A program made the translations under genes and the position numbers. A stretch of DNA of 64,000 nucleotides from contig JACKQL020000009.1 in assembly GCA_018296165.2 (NCBI GenBank), forward strand, positions 868,001 to 932,000. Reading direction: 5' to 3'. Positions 24,101 to 35,865 of this stretch are shown here, piece by piece. The DNA comes from Termitomyces sp. T153 (lineage: Eukaryota > Basidiomycota > Agaricomycetes > Agaricales > Lyophyllaceae). Below the pieces are notes generated by a model. It did not search any database and was not told where the DNA came from. It worked only from the letters and a program-made list of their open reading frames with translations. Position 1 is the stretch's first letter. Every line of letters begins with the position of its first letter.

Positions 24101-24323
24101 ATACTTTAGTATGTGGCCAACAAAGACACGTACCCATCCTGACCCTCTTCGAGCACTTTGTCACATAAATTCAATATTAGTTCCCAATTCTCGGTGGTCA
24201 GATTCTCATCCGTAGTTTTGGCTAAGAAGGTGAGACCAAATCAGCTGGCAGGCACACTAGCATCTAATACATACCGACGATATCGTCGTATGGGTTCGGA
24301 GCTCCACCTCCAAAAAGCGACAT
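21162..24323 (-). CDS. HSE1: ESCRT-0 subunit Hse1 (STAM homologue)
   Basis: Nine exons read right to left: 24323-24275, 24221-24134, 24086-23912, 23854-23734, 23681-23029, 22967-22812, 22759-22687, 22630-22541, 22480-21162 (907 residues). Domains in order: VHS (about 10-140; [28 protein letters not shown]), a ubiquitin-interacting motif (about 167-184; [14 protein letters not shown]), a Ser/Gly/Pro-rich linker, SH3 (about 315-362; [34 protein letters not shown]), a coiled GAT-like segment ([19 protein letters not shown]), and a long Gln/Ala/Pro-rich tail. Hse1 works with Vps27 at endosomes to bind ubiquitylated cargo and start multivesicular-body sorting. The Q-rich tail makes it about twice the length of yeast Hse1. 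The last intron (22540-22481) is 60 nt and stop-free, so it could also be retained in frame. Confidence 0.94.
21600..22340 (-). repeat. Gln/Ala-coding low-complexity tract in HSE1
   Basis: Within the last HSE1 exon, an AQAQAQAQ tract (about 22210-22310) is followed by QPQSQPQ-type tracts (about 21940-22110) and QQQ runs (21590-21740). The DNA is made of imperfect cag/caa/gct codon repeats, which explains the long antisense ORFs seen there. Confidence 0.8.
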
Positions 24324-25439
24324 GCTCTGCGGGTAATTTGGATAGAGTAGTAGTCGATGTAGAGAAGACCGCGAATGAATATGGATGAATGGACAATCGT
24401 TTAGTAGTAAGTATCCCCCGAGTCGTGGCTGTGTACTACAATTAGACCGTTAGATCACGTGGAACTGACGCGTCAGTCGCGTCTGTATTAACGCCGAAGA
24501 GTTGTCTTCTGACGTGCTTTAGGTTGAGCCCTTGCTTGTAGTATAGTAAGCCAAGTGTTCACTAGGTGGGATGTGTTATGCAAGGTGTTCACCGGACCTA
24601 TTGCTCATTCAGGATTCTGCTTTGTGACCAGGCTGACTGAGGCTCATGTAGAAGGTAGGGGCAGGTAGAAAATAGTCTTCTAAGTATATGTGCGGATATG
24701 TGCCTGCAGCAAAAAAATGGTATCTCTCTCTTGATATGTCATGGTGTTTTATGAGGATGTTAAGATACGTGCCGGGAATTCTTTTCATGCTTATACAGTT
24801 GAACTTGTCATAACCCATGACTCCGATGACTCGTAATTGTGTTGAACGGGTCGTTGCTGAGGTCAGGGATGGTGAGCAAGGGGCGCAGGAAACAGAACTA
24901 AGACGTTCCAAGATCTAGAATAGATCGAGGCCTTTATCCTCAAACTTTTCGACGCAGATCCGTACAACCGTTGTATCTGTTTGTCCATTTTTTCTTCTTT
25001 CTTTCTTCTCTTCTTCTAGGTTACGAATATAATTATATGCGTGCTATCCCTGCTATCCATATACAACGTACAATATACAACGTATTTTATTTCTTTCTTC
25101 TTATCTTCTTCTTGTTATTACAATACAATATACATTGTACAACATGTTGGACTGTTTGTCTTTCAGTAAAATTTCTGCTGGGAATCCATACCATATAACA
25201 ATGCTTTCATCTGTCTGTCCTTTGGTTACCTTTGGTCCACCTTTGGTCCACCTTTGGTCCATCCATTGGGCTTCTGGGTTTTTCTGTCTGTGTCTTGTCC
25301 ATACAACATACAACTTCTTCTCTTCTCTCTTTTTTCTTCATATATATATATATATCTGCATCTTCTCTATATTTGTATATCTACCATATTCCGAGGTCTA
25401 TGAAGTAGCTGAGGCTTTACTCCATCTTCAACTGCCAAA
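24324..25439. other. intergenic, HSE1 promoter to transposon block 2
   Basis: No gene recognised. It contains pyrimidine-rich runs (about 24988-25020, 25082-25115) and a short (at)n run (25340-25354). The triplicate cctttggtccac appears at about 25228-25260. Confidence 0.4.
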
Positions 25440-25624
25440 TTTTGTCCTCGATTTTTGCTCCCACGTGATAAGGTTATTAGGCACGTGATCTGGTCTGACC
25501 GGGTATCCTTTTCTTGTCCTCAATTTTTGCTCCCTTCTGGCTATTACCACTGGCTATATGATGAAAAAGAACATCATGTGACTTTGACCTACTCTGACTG
25601 GGTATCCTTGTTCTTGAATTTTGC
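25440..25624. repeat. left part of a degenerate repeat array, target of the LINE
   Basis: The motifs ttgctcccacgtgataag, gatctggtctgaccgggtat, ctattaccactggctatat and aacatcatgtgactttgacc recur at 33030-33440 in the same order and orientation. The two parts were one array before the LINE insertion at 25625. Confidence 0.85.
25613..25624. repeat. target site duplication of the LINE, left copy
   Basis: cttgaattttgc is found immediately before the first element base and again at 33029-33040 immediately after the 3' tail. An uninterrupted version of the same site is preserved at about 33180-33195. Confidence 0.85.
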
Positions 25625-25628
25625 GAGC

Positions 25629-27401
25629 ATGAAGAAACACACAAGGGGGGAACAAAAAAGACTGCTGGGAGGCTTGACAGGAGAGTACATGAGTACGTCA
25701 CCAGCGAGGCCCACCCTGGGATGCCAAAAGTACAGGGATATTGACATGTTTGGACAACAGGGAGAACAAGAGCCCAGGACACTGACAAGATCAAGACACG
25801 GCATGGGGGAACAAGCAGTAACAGAAATGGAGACTGATAGAGACATGGACACAGTAATGAGCACTGCAGCAGAGCATGAAGTAATAGTGATCAACCAATT
25901 GGAAAATCTTAGAAGGGAACTCAAATGGTACTTGGACCACTATTTTTGGAACCAGACGACAGAAGAGCTAGCATATGAGATAGTCAAGAAGATTCTGCCA
26001 GAGCTCAAGGAGCCAGGTGAGAAGCAATGCCAAACCAGTAATGCTGATTCTGTGTGTGCACTACAGGAAACCACTGAGCTTTGTTCAGCTGTTAGAGACC
26101 TGAAAAAAGCAGTAGACACTCTGGTGAAATGCCAAGAAGGAACACCAATGCAGACTGGGGCAAACAGAAGTGAACCAATAGTAGTCCAAGGAGTGAGAAT
26201 GGTGTTAGCCATGGGCCCAATGTACTGCCCTACAAAAACCAGCAATCCACAGGCAATGCAGACCACACAACACCAGATGAGGACACCCCATTCCCCAAGA
26301 GACCAGTATCACCCAGCATGTCTCATTGTCATCCCATGGGGAGAGAAGTTCGACACCAGCTTCCTTACCCCACATAGACTCATCAACCTCATCAATGATA
26401 GACTATCCCAATTGCCTGCCACAAAGCACCTGTGCATAGCATCAGCACAATATAACCACAACCAGGACTTAATCATTATGCTGTGAGAGGACCAGAGAGG
26501 TGAAGAGTTGAAGCAACATGCAGACAAATTCATCAACATATTTGAGGTGCCAGCCCACACTATCAAAATGTTAACTGATAATAGACAATTTAAAGTCAGG
26601 GTGAATGGGGTCTGGACAGGTAGAGATGGCCATGGATACATCAACTCATCCAACAACTTACTAGAGGAGATCAGAAGGTTCAACCTGGTCATCACAAAGG
26701 TAAATCTAATGGGCAAGCCCAGGTGGATGCAAGCTGAGCCGGACTTACAGCAGAAGGAATACTTGTTGATAGTACTGGAATTTGCTGAGGAAGAGGACAC
26801 AAAGACCATACTAGCAGCATGATACATTGCCATGTACAAGAATTTATGCAAAGTCATGCATCATTTGGATAGGCAACCTGTGCTCAGTGTAGCATTTGCT
26901 GGTCATTAGGCCACCATGCTTCCAAATGCAAGAATCATATGAGATGCAGGATCTGTGCTGGGACACAGCAAGACAGAACACAACAAGAGTAAAATGCTAG
27001 AGAAGGGGGGAGGAGAAGGAGGAATGGATGAAGACAGTATGGACAACAACACAGACATACCAAAATGTGCCAACTGTGGAGGAGACCACACAGTGATGGA
27101 AAGGAACTGTCCAGAAAGGAAAAGATACCAAATAATAACAAGGGAGATGGAGGATGGAGTGGCAGTGGGAGGGGTGCAAGTGAGGAGGAAGAAGGGGAAG
27201 GAGACAAAGTATGCAGAGGTGGATAGACAGGGAGCAGGGGAGGGGGTGATGAACAGCAGAGTAGGGAACAGGCAACCAACAGGAACCAGCATGGGTACAA
27301 ATACTGGCAAAGAAGAAGACACAACTAAAAAGCAAGGCATGAAAACAAGCAGGACAAACAAGGCTAACAGATATATGGCCTTGGAAAACCTCTTGAACTG
27401 A
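25629..27401 (+). pseudogene. LINE ORF1 (gag-like, CCHC zinc knuckles), decayed
   Basis: It starts with an ATG 4 bp inside the element. One frame runs to a TGA at 26484, continues in the same frame to another stop at 26820, and then changes frame. The first zinc knuckle CSICWSLGHHASKC (C-x2-C-x4-H-x4-C, about 26890-26935) is in a different frame from a second Cys/His cluster CANCGGDHTVMERNC (about 27067-27110). The C-terminus is Lys/Glu-rich. ORF1 proteins of this group bind the element RNA. The stops and frame change make it non-functional. Confidence 0.75.
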
Positions 27402-27484
27402 CAGGAGAGCATTAGGTGGGCTGACATTGAGATGGAGGACAATGATGAGTCAGCAATACCCAACACTGGTAATGTAGCCCTATA

Positions 27485-28260
27485 ATGAAAACAAAACCCA
27501 TCAGGATTGCACAGCTCAACACTAACTGCAGCAATTTAGTCTGCCATATGATGCCTAATATGTTTATTGACGAATTTGACTTGATACTAGTAACAGAGCC
27601 ATGGTGGGGAGAGATCAGAAATGGACAAAAGAGACCTGCAAACTTAGGGGTGTGGACCCCAATTCTCCCCACCACATTGATACCCTTGGACCACAGGCTA
27701 AGAGTTATGGCATATATAAAGTGATGACATGACTTTACGGTTATGCTGAGATCCAACATAGCCAAAGACCTAGACATACAAATTTTGGACATCTCACAAG
27801 CCAACTTCCTGATGGTGACCATAGCTAACATTTACAGCCAACCAAGGGGGCCAGAGCAGGGGACACAGAATGGGGATGCCTCTGACCAGATCTGGATGGT
27901 CAGTCTACTGACAGGGGATCCAGTCATAATAAGCATTGATTGGAATCAGCACCACTTATCCTGAAGCAAAGAAGACATCAGACCAATGGAGAAGACACAA
28001 GAAATGGTAGATTGGATGCAGGAACATGACTACACTCTAATGGAGAAGACACAAGAAATAGTAGATTGGATGCAGGAACATGACTACACTCTAATGAACA
28101 AAAAAGGGGTATGTACATATCATAAACACTGGAGAAGGGGAGTGATGTCAGTACTTGATCTGACATGGGCTAATGCAGAGGCAATCTCACTCAACACAGT
28201 CAAGGACTGGACAGTGGACCCAGACCTAGCCTGTGGTTCAGACCACTTTGCACTGTGATG
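27485..28260 (+). pseudogene. LINE endonuclease domain (AP-type), decayed
   Basis: It begins MKTKPIRIAQLNTNCSN, the QxN start of LINE endonucleases, followed by LILVTEPWWG (canonical E), then stops at 27722 and 27962. Later blocks read VIISIDWNQHH (canonical GDxNxHH, with G and D altered) and DLTWAN...SDHFAL (canonical SDH). The altered GD position and the stop codons make it inactive. A 54-bp direct duplication (gagaagacacaagaaat-gtagattggatgcaggaa, about 27988 and 28042) lies inside. Confidence 0.7.
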
Positions 28261-28949
28261 GGTCATCAATCATGGGGCCATGGAGATCCAGGACCCAACA
28301 GGGAGCAGATACAACTTTAAGGAGACTAAACCAGATGACTGGAAAGAGGAATTCAAGAGGGAAATGGCCAGACATAGAGAATGGTGGGAGTCACTACACA
28401 GACTGGATACTGACCAGAAACCAGAGGATCTAGACAGACATAGAGCTAATAACAGAGGCAATGTCAAAGGCAACAGCAAAGGTGGCAAAGGAGAGGAAAC
28501 TGTCCAATAGAGCTAGACCATGGTAGAATGGAAAGCTCAACAAGGCAAACAAGAGAAGAATGGAATTATAGGAGGATCAATGGACCTACAAGGAGTGATG
28601 GGGGGAGCAGAGCTGAGACATCAACAGAGAGATAAGGAGAACCACTAACTATTTCAGGAGACTCTACAGACATGCCAAGTCAAAATAGATCACAGAAGCT
28701 CTGGAGAAGACAACACCAACAATGATGTGGAGCCTCAGAGGGTGGTCCAGGGGCACAAGGAACTACTCATCACCAGTGATATACAGGGTTGGCAACAAAC
28801 CAGCCATATCACACAAAGAAAAGTGTGATGCACTGAGAGAAGCACTATTCAAGCTACCACCACCACTGGAGAACAACAAGGCACCAGATCTGACATCAAG
28901 ACAACCACAGGATATACAACATGTCACACTAACCAAGTGGGAGGTAAAA

Positions 28950-31390
28950 GAGGTGATATATTGACATAGCATCAAGAAGGCCCTGGGGGTAAGTCAACAG
29001 CCATCTCAAACAGTATGGTGGGCATGGGAAAGTGAGGAGAAAACAATCTTTGCACTAATGCATCACTATATGGAGATGGGGTACCACCTCAGACCATGGT
29101 GTAAGGTGGTTGCAGTTGCCCTTAGGAAACCCAACAAACCAGACTACTTGGAACTGAGGGCCTACAGGTTAATCCAATTGTTAGAGTGCCTAGGTAAGAT
29201 ACTGCAAGGGATAGTTGTGAGAAGGCTGAGCTATCTGATGGGAAGCAGGGACCTGGTTCCCCCTACATAGTTTGAGAGACACCCAAGCAGCTCAACTAAT
29301 GATGCATTGCTGACACATATTGAAGACAACCAAGTGGCATGCAGCCATGGCAAAGTAACATCAGTACTCACATTTAACATCTCAGGTTTCTTTGACAATG
29401 TCAACCACACAAGACTCCTCAAGGAGATGAGGAGGAAAGGCATACCACTCCCACTAGTGAAATGAACAGATTCCTTCCTTAGGAAGAGGCATGCAGCAGT
29501 CTGTCTAGATGGAGTCCAAAGTTGTTAGGTTCTGCTGACTATGGGGGCTCAGCTACACTGGGTGAGTCCTTACTAGGTGAACGCAAGGTCCTGTGCTTAT
29601 AACCTTGCACTCTGGGATTAGTGTGGACTATGAAGACTTGTGAGGAGAAGCCAAGAAAAGCAGTCCAAGCAAGTCTGGAGTGGTCTGGAGAAGTCTAAGA
29701 CCAAGTATATCAAACATTGGACTTGGGCAGGCATCAGGAACAAGTTTGTAGGTGTGTAAATAGACTGCAGGGTAGGCAGAGGCTTTGCAAGTGATGGGAG
29801 TGGAGCTGGAGTTTGATGGGGGATCAGTCAAGACTGATGGGTCCCAGGGCTGAGTGTAGGGCAAGGTCTGGAGTTGTCATAAGAATGTTTGAGGGTTTGT
29901 AGCATGTGCACAGAGTTCATAATGACATCAGAGATGGAAGGAACTTAGAAATGATGAAGGAAACAGTGACAGTCAAGGCAAGACAAAGGCAAGACAAGAC
30001 AGAGCTGAAGAAAGAGATAGATTCAAGACCAAAAATGGAAACAGAGATGAAACAGAAAAAAACATGAGACACAAGTACCCAGTCAATGTAATATTAAGAC
30101 TAAGGTAATGAATGCTACTCTACATCTTTATATACTGACTACTGGACCTTCTTTAGAGGTTGAGGTTGCAATGGCAGGGCTCATTGGAGCCATGCAGGGT
30201 GGATGGATGTTGGTTCTGATCAGAGAGTGGGCCATGGTGATATTCTGATGGGAATGTGGTCTATCCCACAGTTGTCAGAGAACTCCAGAGTGGTTGTGTA
30301 GGTTGCAGGGGTGGTTGAGCAATGTATGTCTGGGCTGGGAGAAGTGTCAGAGAGGCATGGGGGCCTCATAAGTGAGAGGGAGAGCTGAGAAGGCCCACAG
30401 GGGATGTGTCAGGGTTTGCCAGAAGGTTGTCAGGGTTTACCAAGGAAGCATTGAAATTAGCCAGGGTGGATGCCATAAATCAACAAAGGTTGGATGAGTT
30501 GGGGGAACATTGGAGAGTGCTCTGGGGAGGTGGAGTAACCTGGGGAGAGGTCCAGAGGTGTGGGAGTGGGTCATGACAGAAGTGATATGGAGCCAGTGCA
30601 GAACAGAATCCCCCAAGGTTCCCTAGTATCACCCATCCTATCAATAATATATGGGAGCAAAATTCTAGAACTTATGGAGATGAGACTGAACAACACACAC
30701 ACAAAAAGACCTAGAAAGAATGACCCAATGGACATGACTTTAAACATGTACATTGATGATGGAACACTAAGGGTGTCATCAGGATCACTAGACATCAATG
30801 TCCAAATAATACAGGAAGATTTTATATTTGTCGATGAATGGCTAACAAAAGTGGGGTTATCAACAGCACCAGAAAAGACAGAGCTCATGCATCACTCATG
30901 GAGACAAGACATAAAACCATTCCCTGCCCATCAGACTCCTAATGCTGGATCAAACCAAGACAGAAATTAGAGCAAAGGAAACAATAAGGATTCTGAGGTT
31001 ACACATCAATAGGAAGCTCACTTTCAATCAGCACATCTGCAAGGTTATCCAGAAGGCCAAGAACACAGCATTGGGGTCACACATCCTTGCAAACATGATA
31101 AAAGGAGTTAGCCAGATGCAGTTATGCACAATGTATAGAGCATGTGTTGTACTAGTAATGATGTACACTTGCCCAATATGGTGCACAGGTAAAAGGGTAC
31201 ACTTAGAGAGGCTAACCAAAGTACAGAACTATGTGCTGAGACACATGGCTGGGGTGTTCAGAACCATGCCAACCAAGATGCTAGAAGTAGACATAGCAGT
31301 ACCTCTCCTGGGGATCATGCTGGACATGGTAGTTGGGAGCTATGCTAACAGACTACATAAGATCAAGGAGACAAACCCAATCATAGAATG
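28950..31390 (+). pseudogene. LINE reverse transcriptase, decayed and interrupted
   Basis: RT blocks seen in order: KVVAVALRKPNKPDY then AYRLIQLLECLGKI (canonical YRPISLL...LGK), FNISGFFDNVNHTRLL (canonical D-x-KGAFD), RKRHAAVCLDGVQS; then, after a solo LTR, IPQGSLVSPILSIIYG (PQGSPLSP), MYIDDGTL (YxDD box, both Asp kept) and LRLHINRKLTFNQHI. Stops occur at 29268, 29463 and elsewhere. Confidence 0.8.
29523..30578. mobile_element. solo LTR inserted in the LINE reverse transcriptase
   Basis: 1056 bp starting TGTTAGG and ending CATGACA, flanked by aaagt (29518-29522) and gaagt (30579-30583), a 5-bp target duplication with one transition. Removing it makes the LINE reading DGVQS continue directly into DMEPVQN, as expected for RT. 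A tttatata segment near 30127 could be the LTR promoter. No ORF inside. CpG-poor like its host, so it inserted before the decay ended. Confidence 0.8.
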
Positions 31391-31524
31391 ACTGAGTGAA
31401 GACTGGAGACAGGCAGGCCATACAGCCAGACCACCCCCACTCCCATCAAGAAAACTGACAAAGAAAAGGTCAAGACAGAAAACTCAATCAACTCAAGAGG
31501 ATAACAAGAGAAACATACAGACCA

Positions 31525-32361
31525 ATGGAATGTGAGAGGATTGATCAATTCATAGTTCCTCCATGGCAAAACACAGTGGATAAGTTTGGAGTCAGATTCA
31601 CAATCACAGGAGCATTGAAAAAAGCCAAGAAAAAGGAGGAAGCCAGACATCACAACAAGAGGATACAGATACTAGGTGCAGATCATATGCAACTCCTGGT
31701 CTACTCAGATGGATCAATGTGGAAAACCACCCACAATGAGGAAATGATGGTAAGGTGGGGCCTAGTTGGTTTACATGGAGGTAAGAGAGTATTTGCAGAA
31801 AGAGGAGGGCTAGGATGCAAGGCCAAAGTATATGATGCAGAACTAGCAGGTATAATGAGGGCAGCCAGGGCAGCCAGGGTGGCAACTAGATATGCTAGGG
31901 CACAAAGGCAGGTCAAACACATCCATATATTTGCTAATAACACTGCAGCAGTCACATTGGCATATGAACCCAAACCAAAACCCAGCCAATCAAACATGGT
32001 CAGCATCATGAAAACAGTAGATGATTTCCTCAATGAAAGGCCTGACAACACAGTGGACATTGAATGGTGCCCAGGCTACAAAGATGTTATAGGCAATGAG
32101 GAGGCAGATCAAGAAGCAAAGAAAGGAGCAGAGATCTGGAAGAAGGATTACAGCATATACACAAATGCAGGAAGGAGAATCATGGAAGGAGCCTTGAAGA
32201 CATGGAACAAAAAATGGAAGAGGGCACCAAGGTCAGGAGGCTTTGCAATTGTGAACAACCTCCCACTTAGATGGAGGCCAAGAGAACATGTGGTACACAT
32301 ACTGAGGGAAATATTTAGCAGACTTATCCAATGCAGAATTAAGCATGTGTTCCTGGGTTAG
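31525..32361 (+). pseudogene. LINE RNase H domain and C-terminal region
   Basis: An open 278-codon frame. RNase H blocks are LLVYSDGSM (first Asp present), YDAELAGIMRA (Glu present), IHIFANNTAAV (canonical DN, here NN, so the second Asp is lost by a G-to-A change) and VDIEWCPGYKDVIGNEEAD (canonical PGH, here PGY). Loss of the Asp predicts no catalysis even though the frame is open. A C-terminal Cys/His region (CRARFQTREHIIQSC) follows after a stop at about 32360. Confidence 0.8.
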
Positions 32362-33028
32362 TACTATGCTAAGTTTGTACCTAACAAAAGTATAGCATGC
32401 ATTTGCAGGGCAAGGTTCCAGACCAGAGAGCACATCATCCAGAGCTGTCTGGAATACAAGAAACACAGAAATATTGTGAGAGCTGTCAACAAACAACTGG
32501 AATTGGGGGTCCTGTTGGGAACAAAAGACAGACTAGAGGTGATGGCAAATTTCTTAGGGAAAATCAGAGTGTTTACCAAAGAAGGGCACCAAGATTGACA
32601 ATGAGCACACCATGAAGAGGAGGAAAGGTAGTGGGACAGAATGGAGAGGAGAAGGAGGGAAGAGGGAGAGTAGGCAGCCAACAAGAGAGTCAGGAGTCAA
32701 GGCAGAGGGGAGTTTGTACAGGTCCAAAGGAAAACAAAGATGGAGACACACAGGAGGCAAGGTGCAGAACCACACACCACAGGAGGTCAAGACATCCTGC
32801 ATTCCACAAGTTCCACCCAAGTCTTCTGCAATGTGACCACACCATACACCAGCCACACAAAACAATGCAAAGAGAGTTCTACTACAAAATGCTACATATA
32901 TACAGCTACACAATGACAACTAAAAGTACATATAGTAATAGGTGTAGAGTTTTCACTTTACCCCTGCCTCTTAGTCTGGCATAGTGGCTTGCCAGCAGTA
33001 TAAACAGAGTTCATTCATTCATTCATTC

Positions 33029-33440
33029 CTTGAATTTTGCTCCCTTAAGCATGTGATCTGGTCTGACCAGATATCCTTTTCTTGTCCTCAATTTTTGCTC
33101 CCTTCCAGCTATTACCACTGGCTATATAATGAAAAAGAACATCATGTGACTTTGACCTACTCTGACTGGGTATCCTTGTCCTTGAATTTTGCTCTCTTAA
33201 GCACATGATCTGGTCTAATTGGGTATTCTTTCCTTGTCTGCTCCCTTTCAGCTACTACTACTGGCTAATATTGTAAAATTGAACAATATGTGTGTCCTCA
33301 AGTTTTGCTCCCTTCCAGCTATCACATCCAGTCAATATTGTGAAAATGAACACCATGTGACTTTGACCTACTCTGTCATTAAAATTTGCTCCCTCCCAGC
33401 TATGTTCTTTGGCTATTACCACCAGCTAATTAATGGAATT
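33029..33440. repeat. degenerate repeat array holding the LINE target
   Basis: Three to four diverged units built from ttgaattttgctccctta-gcacatgatctggtct, tattctttccttgtc, gctcccttccagctatta and atgaaaaagaacatcatgtg-actttgacctactctg. It starts with the right target duplication (33029-33040). One unit (about 33165-33215) preserves the uninterrupted site. AT-rich DNA without ORFs follows to 33680. Confidence 0.8.
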
Positions 33441-33682
33441 GCTTTTTTCATTATTTTTTTCCTTCTTGTTCTATTATTCTGTAATATTCTTTAATATTTC
33501 TATTTTCTGTTTGTTTTTTGATTGTGGTGTCTATTTGGACTAGAGAACACTAAGATAATATATATTTTGTATTCTGTTCAGGACAGCTTTGCAATGTATC
33601 TGTGTTCATGACAATCAGTCAAATCTATGAAGGTAATTTCATAATATGTTAACTTTTTATTATTTGAGATGAAATATAAAAC

Positions 33683-33868
33683 AAAAACACTGGGCTGGCT
33701 GATTAGTCAGCTGCTGCTACAGCAATGGATTACATAATCCACTTGACAAAAACACTGAGTTGGTTGATTAGCAGCTGCTGCTACAGCAATGGATTGTGTA
33801 ATCTGCTTGACAAAAACACTGGGTTGGTTGATTAGTCAGCTGCCACTACAGCAATGGATTGTATACTG
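33683..33868. repeat. tandem repeat, ~64 bp unit, three copies
   Basis: Units start aaaaacactggg/gag at about 33683, 33748 and 33812, and contain ggttgattagtcagctgc then actacagcaatggatt. Variation is mainly C/T and G/A. Confidence 0.85.
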
Positions 33869-34490
33869 CAAGTGACCTAGATATGAAACATGACCTAGAT
33901 ATGAAATGGCACAGGTAAACATCACATACTTGTCACAATTCTTCTCCAATTCTTTTGGACTATTTTCAGCAATGCCAGAGATATCATACATAGATCTCTT
34001 AACTCAGATCCTATGTACATGAAGCCAAAAAAAAAGTAGCAAAAATCAAACTGTGAGGATGGTTGAATTTTGCTATTTCATCTACTTTCATCTGTGTATT
34101 GTCAACATGTTATAGGTCTAATCTTTCCCAAAGTTGTCATGTAAGTAAAAGTACATAATCTCTATGGTTCTGGCTTAATTTGAACATCTATAATGCATAT
34201 AAGAGGGAGAAAGCAAGCTTCAAATAACAAAGGGACAAATTGGCATGACAGATATTGAAACTCAGCTTAGCATCCTACTATGGGCTCTTTGCAGAAGAGT
34301 CCTAAAGCTTGGCAGGGTCACATACCCATCATGTTTCATTTCATGTTCAAAACAACCCATCCATTGGGATGTCTCTGGCATGCTTCTTCAAATGAGAAAA
34401 AATACAAAACTTGGCACACTCATACTTTGTATACTAGAGATGTAACTTTCTTATTGTCTGAGGAATATGTAGGATATTGATGGAAGCTGA
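33868..34490. repeat. dispersed repeat shared with 14895-15510 (copy 2)
   Basis: Same orientation and same landmarks as copy 1 (gacctagatatgaaatgg, catacttgtcacaattct, gagggagaaagcaagctt, cttggcacactcatactttg). It abuts the gypsy relic at its end, so one of the two interrupted or truncated the other. Confidence 0.85.
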
Positions 34491-35740
34491 AGTCATCCAA
34501 AATCTTGTTTCATATCCAGGCCACTGACAGTAATTGGCTTGATAAAAACAATGTCCCCTGCCTCAGTGTCATGGTTAGCCCACCTAGACAATGCATCTAG
34601 TTTGCCCATGCTCTGTCCAGGTTTGTGATGCAGTGAGAAGTCAAAGTTGGCCAGATACAGGCACCACTGAGCTTGGTGTTAATTCAGCTTCTTAGCTGTA
34701 TGGAAGTATTCAAGGTTCTTGTGGTCTGTCCAGACTTCAAACTTATGCCATGTGCCCTCAAGGAAACACCACCATTCTTCAAAGGACCAAATAATGGAAA
34801 GCATCTCCTTGTCATGGATCTTATAGTTCTGTTCCACTGCATTTAGTCTTTTGGAGTAGAAGGCTACTGGATGCCACTTGCCATCATTCTTTGACTGCTG
34901 GGAGAGAACTTCTCCTGCGGCAAAGTCAGAGCTATCTGCTTCAACATGGAAGGGAGAGTCATCATCTGGGAACAGGAGGACAGGTTTTGAGGTAACAGCT
35001 TGTTTGAGGGCACCAAAGGCCATTTGCTGCAAGGACTCCCACCACCATGCTGCATCCTTGACAGTGAGGTCAAAGAGGGGATGTGCATGATGAGAAAAAT
35101 CCTGTATGAACCTCCAGGTAGAAGTTGACAAACCCAAGAAAGGCCTGTACTTCCTTCTTGTTTCTTGGCTCAGGCCACTCCACTACACCTGTAACCTTAA
35201 TGGGGTCCATTTCAGCTGTTCCATGCAAGATGATCAAACCTAGGTACTCCACCTTAGTCTGTTCAAATTCACACTTCTTAGGCTTCAGATAGAGCTGATG
35301 ATGGTGGAGGCACTCCAAGACAATGCACATGACCTGGCAATGCTCCTCCAAGGTTGTAGTGTAGATGAGGATATCATCAAGATATGCACAAACAACACCT
35401 TCTGCAATCAGGTCATGGAAGATGTTGTTCATCATAGTCTGGAAAGTAGCTGGGCTATTGGTAAGACCAAAGAACATCACCAGGGGTCCAAAGAGTCTGC
35501 AATTACTTTGGAATCCTGCCTTCTACTCATCTCCTTCTTTGATGTACACATTGTTGTAGCTGATGTTCAACTTGGTGAAGTAGCATGTGCCCCAAAGGTT
35601 GTTGACAAGTTCCAAGATGAGTGGCAAGGGATAGCAATTCTTGACTGTCATCACATTCAAGACTTGATAGTCCTGAACCAGATGAAGAGACCCATCCTTC
35701 TTCTTAATGAAAAAGACTGGAAAGGCCATTGAGGACTTGG
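34490..35740 (-). pseudogene. Ty3/gypsy retrotransposon pol relic (RT and RNase H)
   Basis: Read right to left: VFFIKKKDGSLHLVQDYQVL and NCYPLPLILELV (RT start), a gap with frame changes, FGLTNSPATFQTMMN, AYLDDILIY (YxDD box), EFEQTKVEYLGLII, then WPEPRNKKEVQAFLGFVNFY. RNase H follows with KPVLLFPDDDSPFHVEADSSDFAAGEVLSQ, KMLS-type block KEMLSIIWSFEEW and DHKNLEYF. Stops and frameshifts split it into at least four frames. Protease upstream and integrase downstream are not present; the downstream part is replaced by the dispersed repeat at 33868-34490. Confidence 0.85.
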
Positions 35741-35865
35741 AAAGTCATATCCATTCAGAGTTAAGATTCTCCTGTAGGAATGCCCAATCTATAGCCACCA
35801 CTTCTTGCTCTTCAGAAAAACCTATTAGGCAGCTAGCACCTGCTGATGATCCATTTTCTATAGTC

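Larger units (their letters stand above)
25625..33028 (+). mobile_element. non-LTR retrotransposon (LINE, Tad1/I-like), defective
   Basis: 7404 bp, bounded by the 12-bp duplication cttgaattttgc and ending in a (ttca)n tail (about 33010-33028). Order on the + strand: a gag-like ORF1 with CCHC knuckles, an AP-type endonuclease, reverse transcriptase, and RNase H. Endonuclease plus RT plus RNase H with CCHC-bearing ORF1 points to the Tad1/I group known from fungi. Every module carries stops or frameshifts. RT is also split by a 1056-bp solo LTR. CpG is almost absent throughout. Confidence 0.85.

Noticed and set aside
26906..27466. 186-codon minus-strand ORF in the LINE
   Set aside because: It is antisense to the Lys/Glu-rich ORF1 tail with its zinc knuckle; the hydrophobic reading is only the complement of purine-rich DNA.
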